Part shown: positions 36,294 to 44,552 of the stretch, piece by piece
Layout: each line of letters starts with the position of its first letter
How positions within the stretch are numbered: the stretch's first letter is position 1
Source: Desulfurispirillum indicum S5
GTDB lineage: Bacteria; Chrysiogenota; Chrysiogenetes; Chrysiogenales; Chrysiogenaceae
Direction of reading: 5' to 3'
Length of the DNA stretch: 64,000 nucleotides
Assembly: GCF_000177635.2 (NCBI RefSeq)
Contig: NC_014836.1
Span: 1,810,001 to 1,874,000, forward strand
Program-made: the position numbers and the translations under genes
The notes under the pieces: generated by a model
Databases searched by the model: none
The model's input: the letters and a program-made list of their open reading frames with translations, nothing else
What the model was told of the DNA's origin: nothing

Positions 36294-36914
36294 ATGGATA
36301 AAGGCCTGCAGATAGAGCACGACAGCTTTGCCATCATCGACGCCAACACCGACCTCAGCCGCTTCACCAGCAACGAACAGGTCATCGCCCGCAAGCTCAT
36401 CCATACCACCGGGGATCTGGAGTTTGCCCAGCTGACCAGCATCCTGCCCGGCGCTGTGGAGGCCGGTGTGGCGGCCCTGCGCCGTGGCGCGCCCATCATC
36501 TGCGATGTGGAAATGGTGCGCGTGGGCATCACCACCCGCTACCTGCAGCACTACGGTAATCCCGTGCTCTGCTTCATCAGCGAGCCGGAAGTGCTGGAGC
36601 GCGCCCGCGCCGAAAACCTGACCCGGGCCGAAACCGCCATGCTCTACGCCGCCGAACGCTACCCCGATGCCCTCTACGCCATCGGCAACGCCCCCACCGC
36701 CCTGCTGAAACTGCTGGAACTGACCGCTGCCGGCACCATGCAGCCCGCCTTTGTGGCGGGTTTGCCGGTGGGCTTTGTCAAGGCCGAGGAGTCAAAAGAC
36801 CTGCTGCGACAGACCACCATCCCCCACGTCACCAACCTGGGCCCCAAGGGCGGCAGCCCCTGCGCGGCCACGGTTATCAATGGTTTACTGGTGGTGCTGG
36901 CGCAGGGGCAGTAG
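36294..36914 (+). CDS. cbiC: Cobalt-precorrin-8 methylmutase
   Basis: A 206-residue protein from the ATG at 36294, with AAAGGAAAAA upstream; a GTG at 36279 is less likely. IEHDSFAIIDAN, RKLIHTTGDLEFAQL (with the catalytic His near residue 38) and PIICDVEMVRVGI are CbiC motifs, and LPVGFVKAEESKDLL near the end is also typical. It moves a methyl group from C-11 to C-12, giving cobyrinic acid. It is the last gene of the plus-strand unit and nearly meets cbiJ (8-base gap). Confidence 0.95.
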   Translation: MDKGLQIEHDSFAIIDANTDLSRFTSNEQVIARKLIHTTGDLEFAQLTSILPGAVEAGVAALRRGAPIICDVEMVRVGITTRYLQHYGNPVLCFISEPEVLERARAENLTRAETAMLYAAERYPDALYAIGNAPTALLKLLELTAAGTMQPAFVAGLPVGFVKAEESKDLLRQTTIPHVTNLGPKGGSPCAATVINGLLVVLAQGQ

Positions 36915-36922
36915 ACCTTTCC

Positions 36923-37600
36923 TTACCCCACCACCACCATTTCAATTCCCAGCTCCAGGCACGCTTCCCGCTTCTCGTCAAATCCACTGCCTGCCCCACT
37001 GTTTTTGGTGACCAGGCAGTCGATGCGGTATTCCCGGCACAGGGCCAGGTTAAAGTCAGTGGAGAACGGCCCCTGCAGGGCGATGATGCGGGAGCGTTCA
37101 AAGCCGGCGGCGACGCATTTGGCGATGGAGTCCTCAAAGGGCAGGACGCGGGCGTAGCCGCGTGTTGCCAGGGGGGCAAAGTGTGGAATAGTGTTGCTGC
37201 CGGTGGTGAAGAGGATGCGCTGATGGGGGGAGCCCAGCAGGTAGGTGGCGGCTTCTGCAGCGCTTTGGCAGGTGATGATTCCCGGTTGAGCCGCCAGTTC
37301 GGCCACGGGGCGTATGCGGTCTTCGTAGGGGATGGACTGCTGTGCGGCCACGGTGCGAGCGATGGCGCTGATTTCCCGGGCGTGGGGGTGGGTGGTGTCA
37401 ATAATGCGGGCGATGTCCTGCCCGGTGATGAAGTGGGCCAGGCTTTCGGCGCTGAAGCGGGTATGCAGGACGCGGCCGGGATAGCGTGCGCTGAATTCGC
37501 GCTGGCCGTAATCGGTGGCAACGCTGATGATCAGGGGCTGGTTTCCCAGCTCCGCCACGATCTGGTGGGTGGTGGAGGTTCCACCCAGCACGAGGATCAT
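36923..37600 (-). CDS. cbiJ: Cobalt-precorrin-6A reductase
   Basis: A 225-residue NADPH-dependent reductase of the CobK/CbiJ family. MILVLGGTSTTHQI at the start, IDTTHPHAREIS (about 68-79), PYEDRIRP, and IDCLVTKNSGAGSGFDEK near the C-terminus are diagnostic. It reduces the macrocycle of cobalt-precorrin-6A. Its start overlaps the cbiH stop (ATGA), so it is the last gene of the cbiF-cbiG-cbiH-cbiJ unit. Confidence 0.93.
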   Translation of the reverse strand: MILVLGGTSTTHQIVAELGNQPLIISVATDYGQREFSARYPGRVLHTRFSAESLAHFITGQDIARIIDTTHPHAREISAIARTVAAQQSIPYEDRIRPVAELAAQPGIITCQSAAEAATYLLGSPHQRILFTTGSNTIPHFAPLATRGYARVLPFEDSIAKCVAAGFERSRIIALQGPFSTDFNLALCREYRIDCLVTKNSGAGSGFDEKREACLELGIEMVVVG

Positions 37601-38343
37601 GGACGTTCCCCGTATTTGGCGGTGTAGCCGCGAGGGGTCACCAGCTTGCCGTTTTTGAGCCGGGTGCGCGTGCTGCCCACCATGACGACGGTGCTCATGT
37701 CGATGACTTCCAGGTCAAGTGCACTGAGGTGGCCGGTCCAGGTGCTTTCTCCTTCCCGGTAGCAGTGGCGCACGTATCCGCAGGCCAGGTCGCCCCTTTC
37801 TGTCATGAAGCGCTCCACGGTGTGGGCCAGCTGGGTGGTGCGTTTTTTGCTGCGGGGGTTGTAGATGGCGCACACGAAGTCGCCGCTGTTGACGGCTTCG
37901 ACGCGCTTGCGGATCAGCTCCCAGGGGGTGAGCAGGTCGGACATGGAGATGATGGCCAGGTCGTCGGCCACGGGGGCGCCCAGGCGTGCTGAAGCGGCCA
38001 GGGCGGCGGTGATGCCGGGGATGACTTCGATGGCATCGGTGTTGGTGGCCAGTTCATGGACCAGGGAAGCCAGGGAGTAGAGCGAGGCGTCGCCGCCGCA
38101 GACGAGGGCGACGCGGTTCCCCTGTTCCATGGCTTCGATGGCCTTTTCCACCCGCTCTTTTTCGCCGGTCATGCCATTGCTGAAAACCTGGGCTCCGGGA
38201 GGGATCAGGTGGGAGACCTGTTCAAGGTATGGTTTGTAGCCGCAGATATAGGTGGCGCTGGCGATGGCCGCGCGGGCGGCGGGGGCCATGTAGTCGCTGG
38301 TGCCGGGGCCGGTGCCGGCCACAAAAAGTATTCCCTCAGACAT
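37597..38343 (-). CDS. cbiH: Cobalt-factor III C17-methyltransferase
   Basis: A 248-residue tetrapyrrole methylase from the ATG at 38343, with AGGAGGAG upstream; the longer open frame to 38490 is antisense-like filler overlapping cbiG. FVAGTGPGTSDYMAPAAR, ICGYKPYLEQV, VALVCGGDASLYSLASL, VIPGITAALAASARLGAP and AIYNPRSKKR are CbiH/CobJ motifs. It methylates C-17 with ring contraction. It overlaps cbiG by 8 bases. Confidence 0.94.
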   Translation of the reverse strand: MSEGILFVAGTGPGTSDYMAPAARAAIASATYICGYKPYLEQVSHLIPPGAQVFSNGMTGEKERVEKAIEAMEQGNRVALVCGGDASLYSLASLVHELATNTDAIEVIPGITAALAASARLGAPVADDLAIISMSDLLTPWELIRKRVEAVNSGDFVCAIYNPRSKKRTTQLAHTVERFMTERGDLACGYVRHCYREGESTWTGHLSALDLEVIDMSTVVMVGSTRTRLKNGKLVTPRGYTAKYGERP

Positions 38344-39127
38344 GGTCGAACTCCTCCTGGACGATGGCGATGGTAACGGAATCAATGACGGTGCGGGGCA
38401 GCAGCAGCCGTGGATTGGCGGCGGCCAGCAGGGCCGAGGGCTCGGCCACACCGGGGATGCCCAGATGGCGCATGGGCCCATCGTGGGCAATAAAGTGAAA
38501 CAAGGGATTCTGGTAAGCGCTTTGGGGCAGAAAGCGCAAATAGAGCCCCAGGGAACTGGCGGCGGCCAGCAGACCGGCCTCGTCCTTTTTCACCCAGGCA
38601 GAGGCCAGCAGGCGCAGCTGGTCCGGGGTTATTCCCGCCTGCTGACAGCCGGTGGTGATGGCATGGAGGATGGTTTCCTGCGGGGTGCCCCGGCGACAGC
38701 CAATGCCCAGCACATGGCGGCGGTTGGCTTCGGTGGCGGTGGTAATGACGGGGGTGGCGCCGGTGACGGATGCCACGGCGTGGGCCAGCAGATTGGCTCC
38801 CCCTTCGTGGCCGGAAGCGGTGCTGATGGCAAAGCGTCCCACCTCGTCGCAGGTGACCACGGCGGGGTCCGTGTATTTGGAGCGCAGGTGGGGGGCGATC
38901 ATGCGGGTGACGATGCCCTGGGCCATGACGGCCACGATAGCACGCCGGGTGCCGTCCATGAGCCGCGCAAACTGGTCGCCGAGACTGTCATAGGGTACGG
39001 CGTGAAAGTCTGCGGCCAGCGGACGGGGCAGGTGCAGCTCAGCGCCAAGCTCGGTGGCAATCCGCTGCGCCAGCCGTGCTCCTGCTTCGGTCACGGCGAT
39101 GACGGCCACTTCAGGGGCGGGTGCCAT
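38336..39127 (-). CDS. cbiG: Cobalt-precorrin-5A hydrolase
   Basis: A 263-residue protein from the ATG at 39127, behind GGGAG; the frame is open to 39166. The N-terminal part has VAVMAQGIVTRMIAPHL, TDPAVVTCDEVGRFAI and LSGHEGGAN-like ASGHEGGANLLA. The C-terminal CobE-like part starts VLGIGCRRGTPQETI. It opens the delta-lactone and releases acetaldehyde. Translation overlaps both cbiF (17 bases) and cbiH. Confidence 0.93.
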   Translation of the reverse strand: MAPAPEVAVIAVTEAGARLAQRIATELGAELHLPRPLAADFHAVPYDSLGDQFARLMDGTRRAIVAVMAQGIVTRMIAPHLRSKYTDPAVVTCDEVGRFAISTASGHEGGANLLAHAVASVTGATPVITTATEANRRHVLGIGCRRGTPQETILHAITTGCQQAGITPDQLRLLASAWVKKDEAGLLAAASSLGLYLRFLPQSAYQNPLFHFIAHDGPMRHLGIPGVAEPSALLAAANPRLLLPRTVIDSVTIAIVQEEFDHV

Positions 39128-39878
39128 GGCTGAACTCCCGGTCGTAGAGCTTTGAATAGGCGCCAATGGCTCCCAGGGGCTTGCCGATGATGACGACGGC
39201 GTGTTTGTTGACGCCGCTGTCGGTTATCTGTGCGGCCATGTCGGTGATGGTTCCGCGTCGGATCAGCTCATCGGGCCAGCTGGCGCGGTAAACCATGGCC
39301 ACGGGCGTCTGGGGGCTCCAGCCCTGGTCGAGAAACTGGCGGGCGATGTCGCCGAAGCGATCCACCGAGAGGTAGAAGCAGAAGGTGCCGCCGTGGGAAG
39401 CCAGCCGCGCCACCGCTTCGTCCTGCGGCACCGGAGTGCGACCGGCAATGCGGCTGATGACCAGTGTCTGGGACTGCTCCGGCGATGTCAGTTCGGTGCG
39501 CAGCGCAGCAGCGGCGGCAAATACCGCCGTGACGCCGGGAATGACGTTGTAGGCGATTCCCAGCTTATCCAGCTCGGCCATCTGCTCCTGAATGGCGCCG
39601 TAGATGGAAGGGTCGCCCGTGTGCAGCCGTGCCACGCTCTGCCCCTGGCTGGTGGCCGCCGCCATGACGGCGAGAATTTCCTCCAGGTTCATGGAAGCGG
39701 AGTTGTGGATATGGGCGCCGGGAAGGCAGTGCTCCAGGATTTCCGGCGCCACCAGGCTGCCGGCGTAAATGACGGTCTGACACTTCTTGATGGCATTGAT
39801 CCCCTTGAGGGTGATCAGCTCGGGATCGCCGGGACCGGCACCGATGAAGTAAACGTGGGGAGTGGAAGCAGTCGTCAT
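39111..39878 (-). CDS. cbiF: Cobalt-precorrin-4 C11-methyltransferase
   Basis: A 255-residue tetrapyrrole methylase. VYFIGAGPGDPELITLKG, VIYAGSLVAPEIL, ARLHTGDPSIYGAIQEQ (about 80-96), NVIPGVTAVFAAAAAL and the late GKPLGA match CbiF/CobM. It methylates C-11. An AAGGA site precedes the ATG. A REP-like pair separates it from cbiE, so it may start its own transcript. Confidence 0.95.
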   Translation of the reverse strand: MTTASTPHVYFIGAGPGDPELITLKGINAIKKCQTVIYAGSLVAPEILEHCLPGAHIHNSASMNLEEILAVMAAATSQGQSVARLHTGDPSIYGAIQEQMAELDKLGIAYNVIPGVTAVFAAAAALRTELTSPEQSQTLVISRIAGRTPVPQDEAVARLASHGGTFCFYLSVDRFGDIARQFLDQGWSPQTPVAMVYRASWPDELIRRGTITDMAAQITDSGVNKHAVVIIGKPLGAIGAYSKLYDREFSHGTRP

Positions 39879-39898
39879 AGTATTCCTTATGGTTGTTT

Positions 39899-39975
39899 GG
39901 TGGATGCGCTTTGCTTATCCACCCTACGTATTGCTTGAGTGATTCTGTAGGGCGGATAAGTGTAGCGCATCCGCC
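39899..39975. repeat. REP-like inverted pair, family B, copy 1
   Basis: Two palindromic units, GGTGGATGCGCTTTGC..ATCCACC and GGCGGATAAG..GCATCCGCC, lie in opposite orientation separated by about 20 bases. Each can fold on itself and the two can pair with each other. It fills the gap between cbiE and cbiF. Confidence 0.8.
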
Positions 39976-39977
39976 TG

Positions 39978-40598
39978 TCAGTCGGTATTGTCCGTTTTCC
40001 TGATTCCCACCAGGCAGCTGAGGGATTCCTCGGGCAGAGGCGCTTCGGCGGTCACCGGAACGATGATTTCGTTCTCCAGGCTGAGGTTGGCCATCACCCA
40101 CAGGGCGAAATCGGCCCGCAGCTCTGGAAAGCGTTCCAGAAGCGCGCCTGGCGTGTGAGCCGTATCGCAGAGCAGCAGAAAGCGCTGGCTGGCCATGATT
40201 GCGGCCACATCCAGCCCCTGTCGCCCGTGGGCGGAAAAGAAGCGCGCATCCTGCCAGGGTTCGGCAATGGCGGCAAAGGCGGCCTGCACAATGCTGATGC
40301 CGGGGATGACTGTAATCGACTCCCGGCCAAAAGCGTTCACCACCGCGCGACTGAGGCTATAGAAACCGGCATCGCCACTGACCAGCACGCCCACGTGCTG
40401 GCCCGGATGGTTGCGGATGAATTCGATGGTTCCACTGACCAGGGGCACCGGCTCATGGGTGGGAATCCCCAGCCCCTGGGTCAGGCGCGGTGCGCCAATG
40501 GCCAGGTCAATCTCTTTCAGAGCGCGGCGGGCACGCTCCGTCAACAGATCAGGATGGCCGGGGCCCATGGAGATGATGGTTATACGCGGTTGATTCAC
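39978..40598 (-). CDS. cbiE: Cobalt-precorrin-7 C5-methyltransferase
   Basis: A 206-residue tetrapyrrole methylase starting at GTG 40598 with a GAGG site. IISMGPGHPDLLTERA, VLVSGDAGFYSLSRAV (about 71-86) and VIPGISIVQAAFA (about 97-109) match CbiE. It is not fused to CbiT, which usually follows and catalyses C15 methylation with decarboxylation. No CbiT is found in the window. The stop lies 2 bases from a REP element. Confidence 0.93.
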   Translation of the reverse strand: MNQPRITIISMGPGHPDLLTERARRALKEIDLAIGAPRLTQGLGIPTHEPVPLVSGTIEFIRNHPGQHVGVLVSGDAGFYSLSRAVVNAFGRESITVIPGISIVQAAFAAIAEPWQDARFFSAHGRQGLDVAAIMASQRFLLLCDTAHTPGALLERFPELRADFALWVMANLSLENEIIVPVTAEAPLPEESLSCLVGIRKTDNTD

Positions 40599-40624
40599 GG
40601 TTATCCTCTTTCAGGCTTCAGGCT

Positions 40625-40743
40625 TCTGAAAAACCCTCATCTGCGGCGTTGCTCGCGGTCGCTCGTCACTGCAGCGTACTCCATGTACGCCTCATTCCTC
40701 GCTCTGCGAGCGCCTTGCACCTGAGCATTTTTCAATTGCCTGC
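40625..40743 (-). repeat. Dispersed 120-bp repeat, family A, copy 2
   Basis: The reverse complement matches 23731-23850 over its whole length, with conserved ends (CAATTGAAAAATGCTCAGGTG and AAAAACCCTCATCTGC) and a variable centre. It occupies much of the 377-base gap between cbiE and cbiD. Confidence 0.8.
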
Positions 40744-40773
40744 TTAATTTGAGGTGCTTCTGAAAAGGCTCGT

Positions 40774-41008
40774 GGTGGATGCGCTGCGCTTATCCACCCG
40801 TAATCATTCACGGTACATTGGCAATCGCGCCAGCATTCCTCCCAGAGACGCTCACTTTCATCCATGGTTCGAGTCTCTGCCGCTCGCCATCCAGGCTCGC
40901 TCTCGGAACGCTGGCGCTCATGCGGAAAATCGCAGGTTAGATGTGAATAGTTACATCCAACCTCTGCTTGAGCACTCATGTAGGGCGGATAAACGGAGTG
41001 CATCCGCC
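40774..41008. repeat. REP-like pair, family B, copy 2, spread around a 180-bp insert
   Basis: GGTGGATGCGCTGCGCTTATC at 40774-40798 and GTAGGGCGGATAAAC..ATCCGCC at 40980-41008 are the same two arms as at 39899-39975. They are separated by about 180 bases of non-coding sequence that may be inserted. The right arm lies inside cbiD. Confidence 0.75.
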
Positions 41009-41986
41009 AATTGTTTCTGATAACAGTGCACCCGGCATATCAAACAGCAGCACCTCTACTCTCGCAAACCCCCAGTCCTTTTCAACCCGCTCGGCAATCC
41101 GCGTTGCCAGAGGATCAAATGCTTCAGGGTGGGCCTGACAGATCTCTTCCACCGTATTATAGGTGCCGGTCAACCCCAGCACGTGGGCCACGAAATCCTG
41201 AGCCTGGGGTGAGGCGCTGGAGTGGGTATTATAGAAGCCCATGGCCAGTTTGGCCAGTTTTCCGGGATGTCCGGCAATGGTCAGCTGCCGGACGCCCCGG
41301 TGGCGCAGGTACTCCAGGGCTTCGCCAAAGGCGTTGCTGACCAGGATAGTCTGTGCTGCGGGGCGCTGTGCCTGCAGGTGCTTCTCGCCGATCTTGCCGG
41401 GAACCAGCGTGATGGGATGGCCTTCGGCCAGCTGTACGTCGATTTCGCAGTGGATGGCTTCCACCAGGGCCTGCAGGCTCATGGGTTCCACGATTCCCGT
41501 GGTGCCGATGATGGAAATGCCCCCTTCAATGCCCAGGCGCGGGTTAAAGGTCTGGGCTGCCAGGCGTCTGCCTTCCGGCACCCGGATGGTCACGGTGGCG
41601 CCCCGGTCGGTGCCGATTTCAGCGCGCACATTGGCTTCAATCATGGCGCGGGGAACGGGGTTGATGGCCGCTTCCCCCACGGGAACCTGCAGGCCGGGCC
41701 GGGTGACCACGCCGACGCCCTCACCTCCGACGATATGGATCACCGAATCATGTTCACACAGCGCAACCTGCGCCCAGAAGGCCGCGCCATGGGTGACGTC
41801 GGGATCATCGCCCGCGTCCTTGATGACCATGGCGCCATGGGGGTGGCACTGCACCGGCAGCTCCATGGTGCTTTTGTCCGGGAGGGTGATGGATACGTGG
41901 GTGATGGGCCCATGGCCCATCTGGAAACGGGCGTGGGCCCTGGCTGCGGCGGCCGCGGCGGCTCCGCTGGTGAATCCTTTTCGCAT
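40976..41986 (-). CDS. cbiD: Cobalt-precorrin-5B C1-methyltransferase
   Basis: A 336-residue protein. MRKGFTSGAAAAAAARAH at the start, VIKDAGDDPDVTHGA (about 55-69), GGEGVGVVTRPGLQVPVGE, IEGGISIIGTTGIVEPMS and IAGHPGKLAKL are CbiD signatures. It methylates C-1 of cobalt-precorrin-5B. The last ten codons (ending FIRPT) are encoded by a REP element that also supplies the stop, so the native C-terminus was probably changed. No strong ribosome site is visible. Confidence 0.94.
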   Translation of the reverse strand: MRKGFTSGAAAAAAARAHARFQMGHGPITHVSITLPDKSTMELPVQCHPHGAMVIKDAGDDPDVTHGAAFWAQVALCEHDSVIHIVGGEGVGVVTRPGLQVPVGEAAINPVPRAMIEANVRAEIGTDRGATVTIRVPEGRRLAAQTFNPRLGIEGGISIIGTTGIVEPMSLQALVEAIHCEIDVQLAEGHPITLVPGKIGEKHLQAQRPAAQTILVSNAFGEALEYLRHRGVRQLTIAGHPGKLAKLAMGFYNTHSSASPQAQDFVAHVLGLTGTYNTVEEICQAHPEAFDPLATRIAERVEKDWGFARVEVLLFDMPGALLSETIGGCTPFIRPT

Positions 41987-42216
41987 GGGATCTGATGTTG
42001 TGATGAAGCGGGGCGGGTGTCAAGAAGTTTGACGCTGACAGAACCACAAAATACCTGGCTCCATTTCAGCCCCAATGCGCTGGGAATCCGCACATATGGC
42101 AATATCCTGGCTCGGAAAGTTTACTGAAAATTTACAGCAGGTGAAGTTTATTGGTGTTACCTTCCCGGGGTGCGCGGCTATCGCCATCCGGGAATTCTAT
42201 CTTTCGAGGGGGAGCA

Positions 42217-43935
42217 ATGAGAATAGTCTCAAAGCAGATTCTTCTTGTCCTGTGTTTTCTGATTTTTTTAATCACTGTTGGACTGGTGGGCCTTCACGGT
42301 ATCAGGCAGACCCAGGATGGGCTGGAGACAATCTATCACGACCGTGTGGTGCCACTGCGCGACCTGAAACACATATCCGATCTGTATGCCTTCAATATTG
42401 TCAACGTCACCCACAAGGCCCGCAATGGCAACATCACCATGTTTACGGCCCTGCGCATGGTGCAGGAGGCTGAGCAGCAGATCGAGGAGTTCTGGTCGGA
42501 GTATCTCGCCCGCGATTTTACCGAGGCCGAGCGTGAGATCCTTCAGGAAGTCCTCCCCCTGAAGCCCATTGTCGCTGAGAGCGTGCAGAAATTAAAGGGC
42601 ATCCTGCAGGAAAGCAACCAGCAGGCTTTGACCACTTTTGCCCGGCACGAGCTCTATCAGGTAATTGAACCCCTGACCAATAAGCTCTCGGAGCTGGTGG
42701 ATGCGCAGCTGGATATTGCCTTTGCGGAGTACCAGAGCGCGCATGACCGCTATGGGATGAATGTTGCGATCACGATGCTGATTCTGGGTCTGGCGATTCT
42801 GGTGAGCATGCTGTCCGGGTGGCTTATCACGCGCACCATCACACTGCCCCTGAATCAGGCGGTGCAATTTGCCCACGCCGTTGCCAGCGGAGATCTCACC
42901 CGCACCATCTCCAGCCGCAAGCGCGACGAGGTGGGGATGCTGCTCAACTCACTGAACAGGATGGTTACCAGCCTGTGCGCAACCGTGGGGCAGATCAACA
43001 TGGCCTCGACCGAGGTTGCAACGGCAAGCGAGCAGCTGAGCAGCGCGTCAACGCAAATGAGCACCGGCATGGCGCTGCAGACTGAGCGCACTTCGCAGAT
43101 TGCGGGCGCTTCGCTGGAAATGTCTCAGACGTCGGCGAGTATTTCCAGCAATATGGCTGATATACAGGGAAAAACACTCGCGGCCTTACGCCTGGCAAAG
43201 CAGGGCGAAGAGAAAGTGAAACTGTCGGCCACCGAAATGGTCACCATCGCCAGCCACGTGGATGAAGCTACCACCTGTGCCCGTTCCCTGGAGGAAAAAG
43301 CAGGCCGGGTTCAGGAAGTTATTCGCATGATTAACGATATTGCCGATCAAACCAATCTGCTTGCCCTGAACGCGGCCATAGAGGCGGCAAGGGCCGGTGA
43401 TGCCGGGCGCGGCTTCGCGGTCGTCGCCGATGAAATCCGCAAGCTCTCGGAGCGCAGCACCCTTTCCACCAGTGAAATCAGAACCATCATCATGGGCATG
43501 CAACAGGGAGTTCATCAGGTTGTCCAATCCATGACCAAGGTCAATGACAGGGCGCAGAATGGCAATTCCCTCGCCCAGGAGGTGGACAGCGCATTTACGG
43601 AAATTATTGGGGGGATGGAGAGCCTGCAGCACCTTATTGATCAAAGTGCTGCCTCTGTGGAAGAGATGGCGGTTACCGCCGAGCAGATTACCGAGGATAT
43701 CCAGACAATCGCCATAACGTCTGAGCAGACGGCAAAGGGAACAGAGGAAGTTTCGCGCTCCTCAAGTCAACTGGCCGTGCTGGCCTCCGACGTACAGACC
43801 AGCGTAGCTTTCTTTGAAATCAGGCAGAATGATGAAGAAACCAGGCAGCTGGCGTTTGTACCGACTCCGCTGTCAACGGACTTCGCGCAACCTGCTGGTG
43901 GCTGCACCGAACAGGCGGGCAAACGGGCCGGATAA
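42217..43935 (+). CDS. Methyl-accepting chemotaxis protein
   Basis: A 572-residue receptor from the ATG at 42217 (GAGGGGGAG upstream). Two membrane helices (about residues 7-29 and 185-207) flank a four-helix-bundle periplasmic domain. HAMP (about 208-260) and a methyl-accepting signalling domain follow, with the hairpin tip [20 protein letters not shown], then [17 protein letters not shown]. No C-terminal CheR-binding pentapeptide is visible. The ligand is unknown. No che genes are next to it. Confidence 0.94.
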   Translation: MRIVSKQILLVLCFLIFLITVGLVGLHGIRQTQDGLETIYHDRVVPLRDLKHISDLYAFNIVNVTHKARNGNITMFTALRMVQEAEQQIEEFWSEYLARDFTEAEREILQEVLPLKPIVAESVQKLKGILQESNQQALTTFARHELYQVIEPLTNKLSELVDAQLDIAFAEYQSAHDRYGMNVAITMLILGLAILVSMLSGWLITRTITLPLNQAVQFAHAVASGDLTRTISSRKRDEVGMLLNSLNRMVTSLCATVGQINMASTEVATASEQLSSASTQMSTGMALQTERTSQIAGASLEMSQTSASISSNMADIQGKTLAALRLAKQGEEKVKLSATEMVTIASHVDEATTCARSLEEKAGRVQEVIRMINDIADQTNLLALNAAIEAARAGDAGRGFAVVADEIRKLSERSTLSTSEIRTIIMGMQQGVHQVVQSMTKVNDRAQNGNSLAQEVDSAFTEIIGGMESLQHLIDQSAASVEEMAVTAEQITEDIQTIAITSEQTAKGTEEVSRSSSQLAVLASDVQTSVAFFEIRQNDEETRQLAFVPTPLSTDFAQPAGGCTEQAGKRAG

Positions 43936-44124
43936 ACGGCGGCCCGATGCAGAGGAAATGGAGTATTTTTTCTGGGATAATGAATATGGTGGAGGGAACG
44001 CCGACCTGGCGCAAAACAGTCTCAAAGCCCGCGCTCCTCGTAACTCCTTGATAATAAACGACGAAGTCATCTCACATAACCACTTCCCGACAACCGGACC
44101 AGAGAAACGATTTTCTCCCCAGAT

Positions 44125-44197
44125 TTGTGCGCCGCTTCGCGGTCGCATCCCTTCGGGACTCGCCTGCGGCTCGCGCCCCGTTTGCTTCGCAAGCCGT
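44125..44197 (+). repeat. 73-bp direct repeat, family D, copy 1
   Basis: TTGTGC...GCATCCCTTCGGGACTCGCC...TTTGCTTCGCAAGCCGT, nearly identical to 44479-44551, 354 bases away. It lies in the gap 43936-44552, where I see no gene. Confidence 0.8.
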
Positions 44198-44478
44198 GGT
44201 CCCGGCACCGGACGAGGGTAACGGGTTTACAGTCCGGCAGGATACCGAAAATAACGCTCCAACTTTCCAGTCTTATTGCCTCCCAGCGACATCGTTTCGT
44301 TGTAATTTCACCCGATCCGTGGCATGGATTGTCGGCCTTTTTTCGACTCGTTTTACCGGAGGGTCGAAACCGGGTCCTTCCTAGGGGTGCGGAAACATAT
44401 GCACCGCTTAAACACTATTGAAATCATCAGGATGTGCATCCTGTGCGGTACCGTAGGTTGGGCATGAAATTCAATCTT

Positions 44479-44551
44479 TTGTGCCCTGCTTCGCAGTGGC
44501 ATCCCTTCGGGACTCGCCTGCGGCTCGCGTTCCGTTTGCTTCGCAAGCCGT
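44479..44551 (+). repeat. 73-bp direct repeat, family D, copy 2
   Basis: The second copy of the family D repeat ends one base before the transposase start at 44553. It differs from copy 1 at a few positions only. Confidence 0.8.
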
Positions 44552-44552
44552 A

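Noticed and set aside
40799-40979. Possible cbiT remnant between cbiE and cbiD
   Set aside because: The 180 bases between the REP arms were read on both strands and show no methyltransferase motif such as a SAM-binding GxGxG loop.
42151-42216. Upstream extension of the MCP frame
   Set aside because: The ATG at 42217 has a strong ribosome site and begins the first membrane helix; the extension is polar and unsupported.
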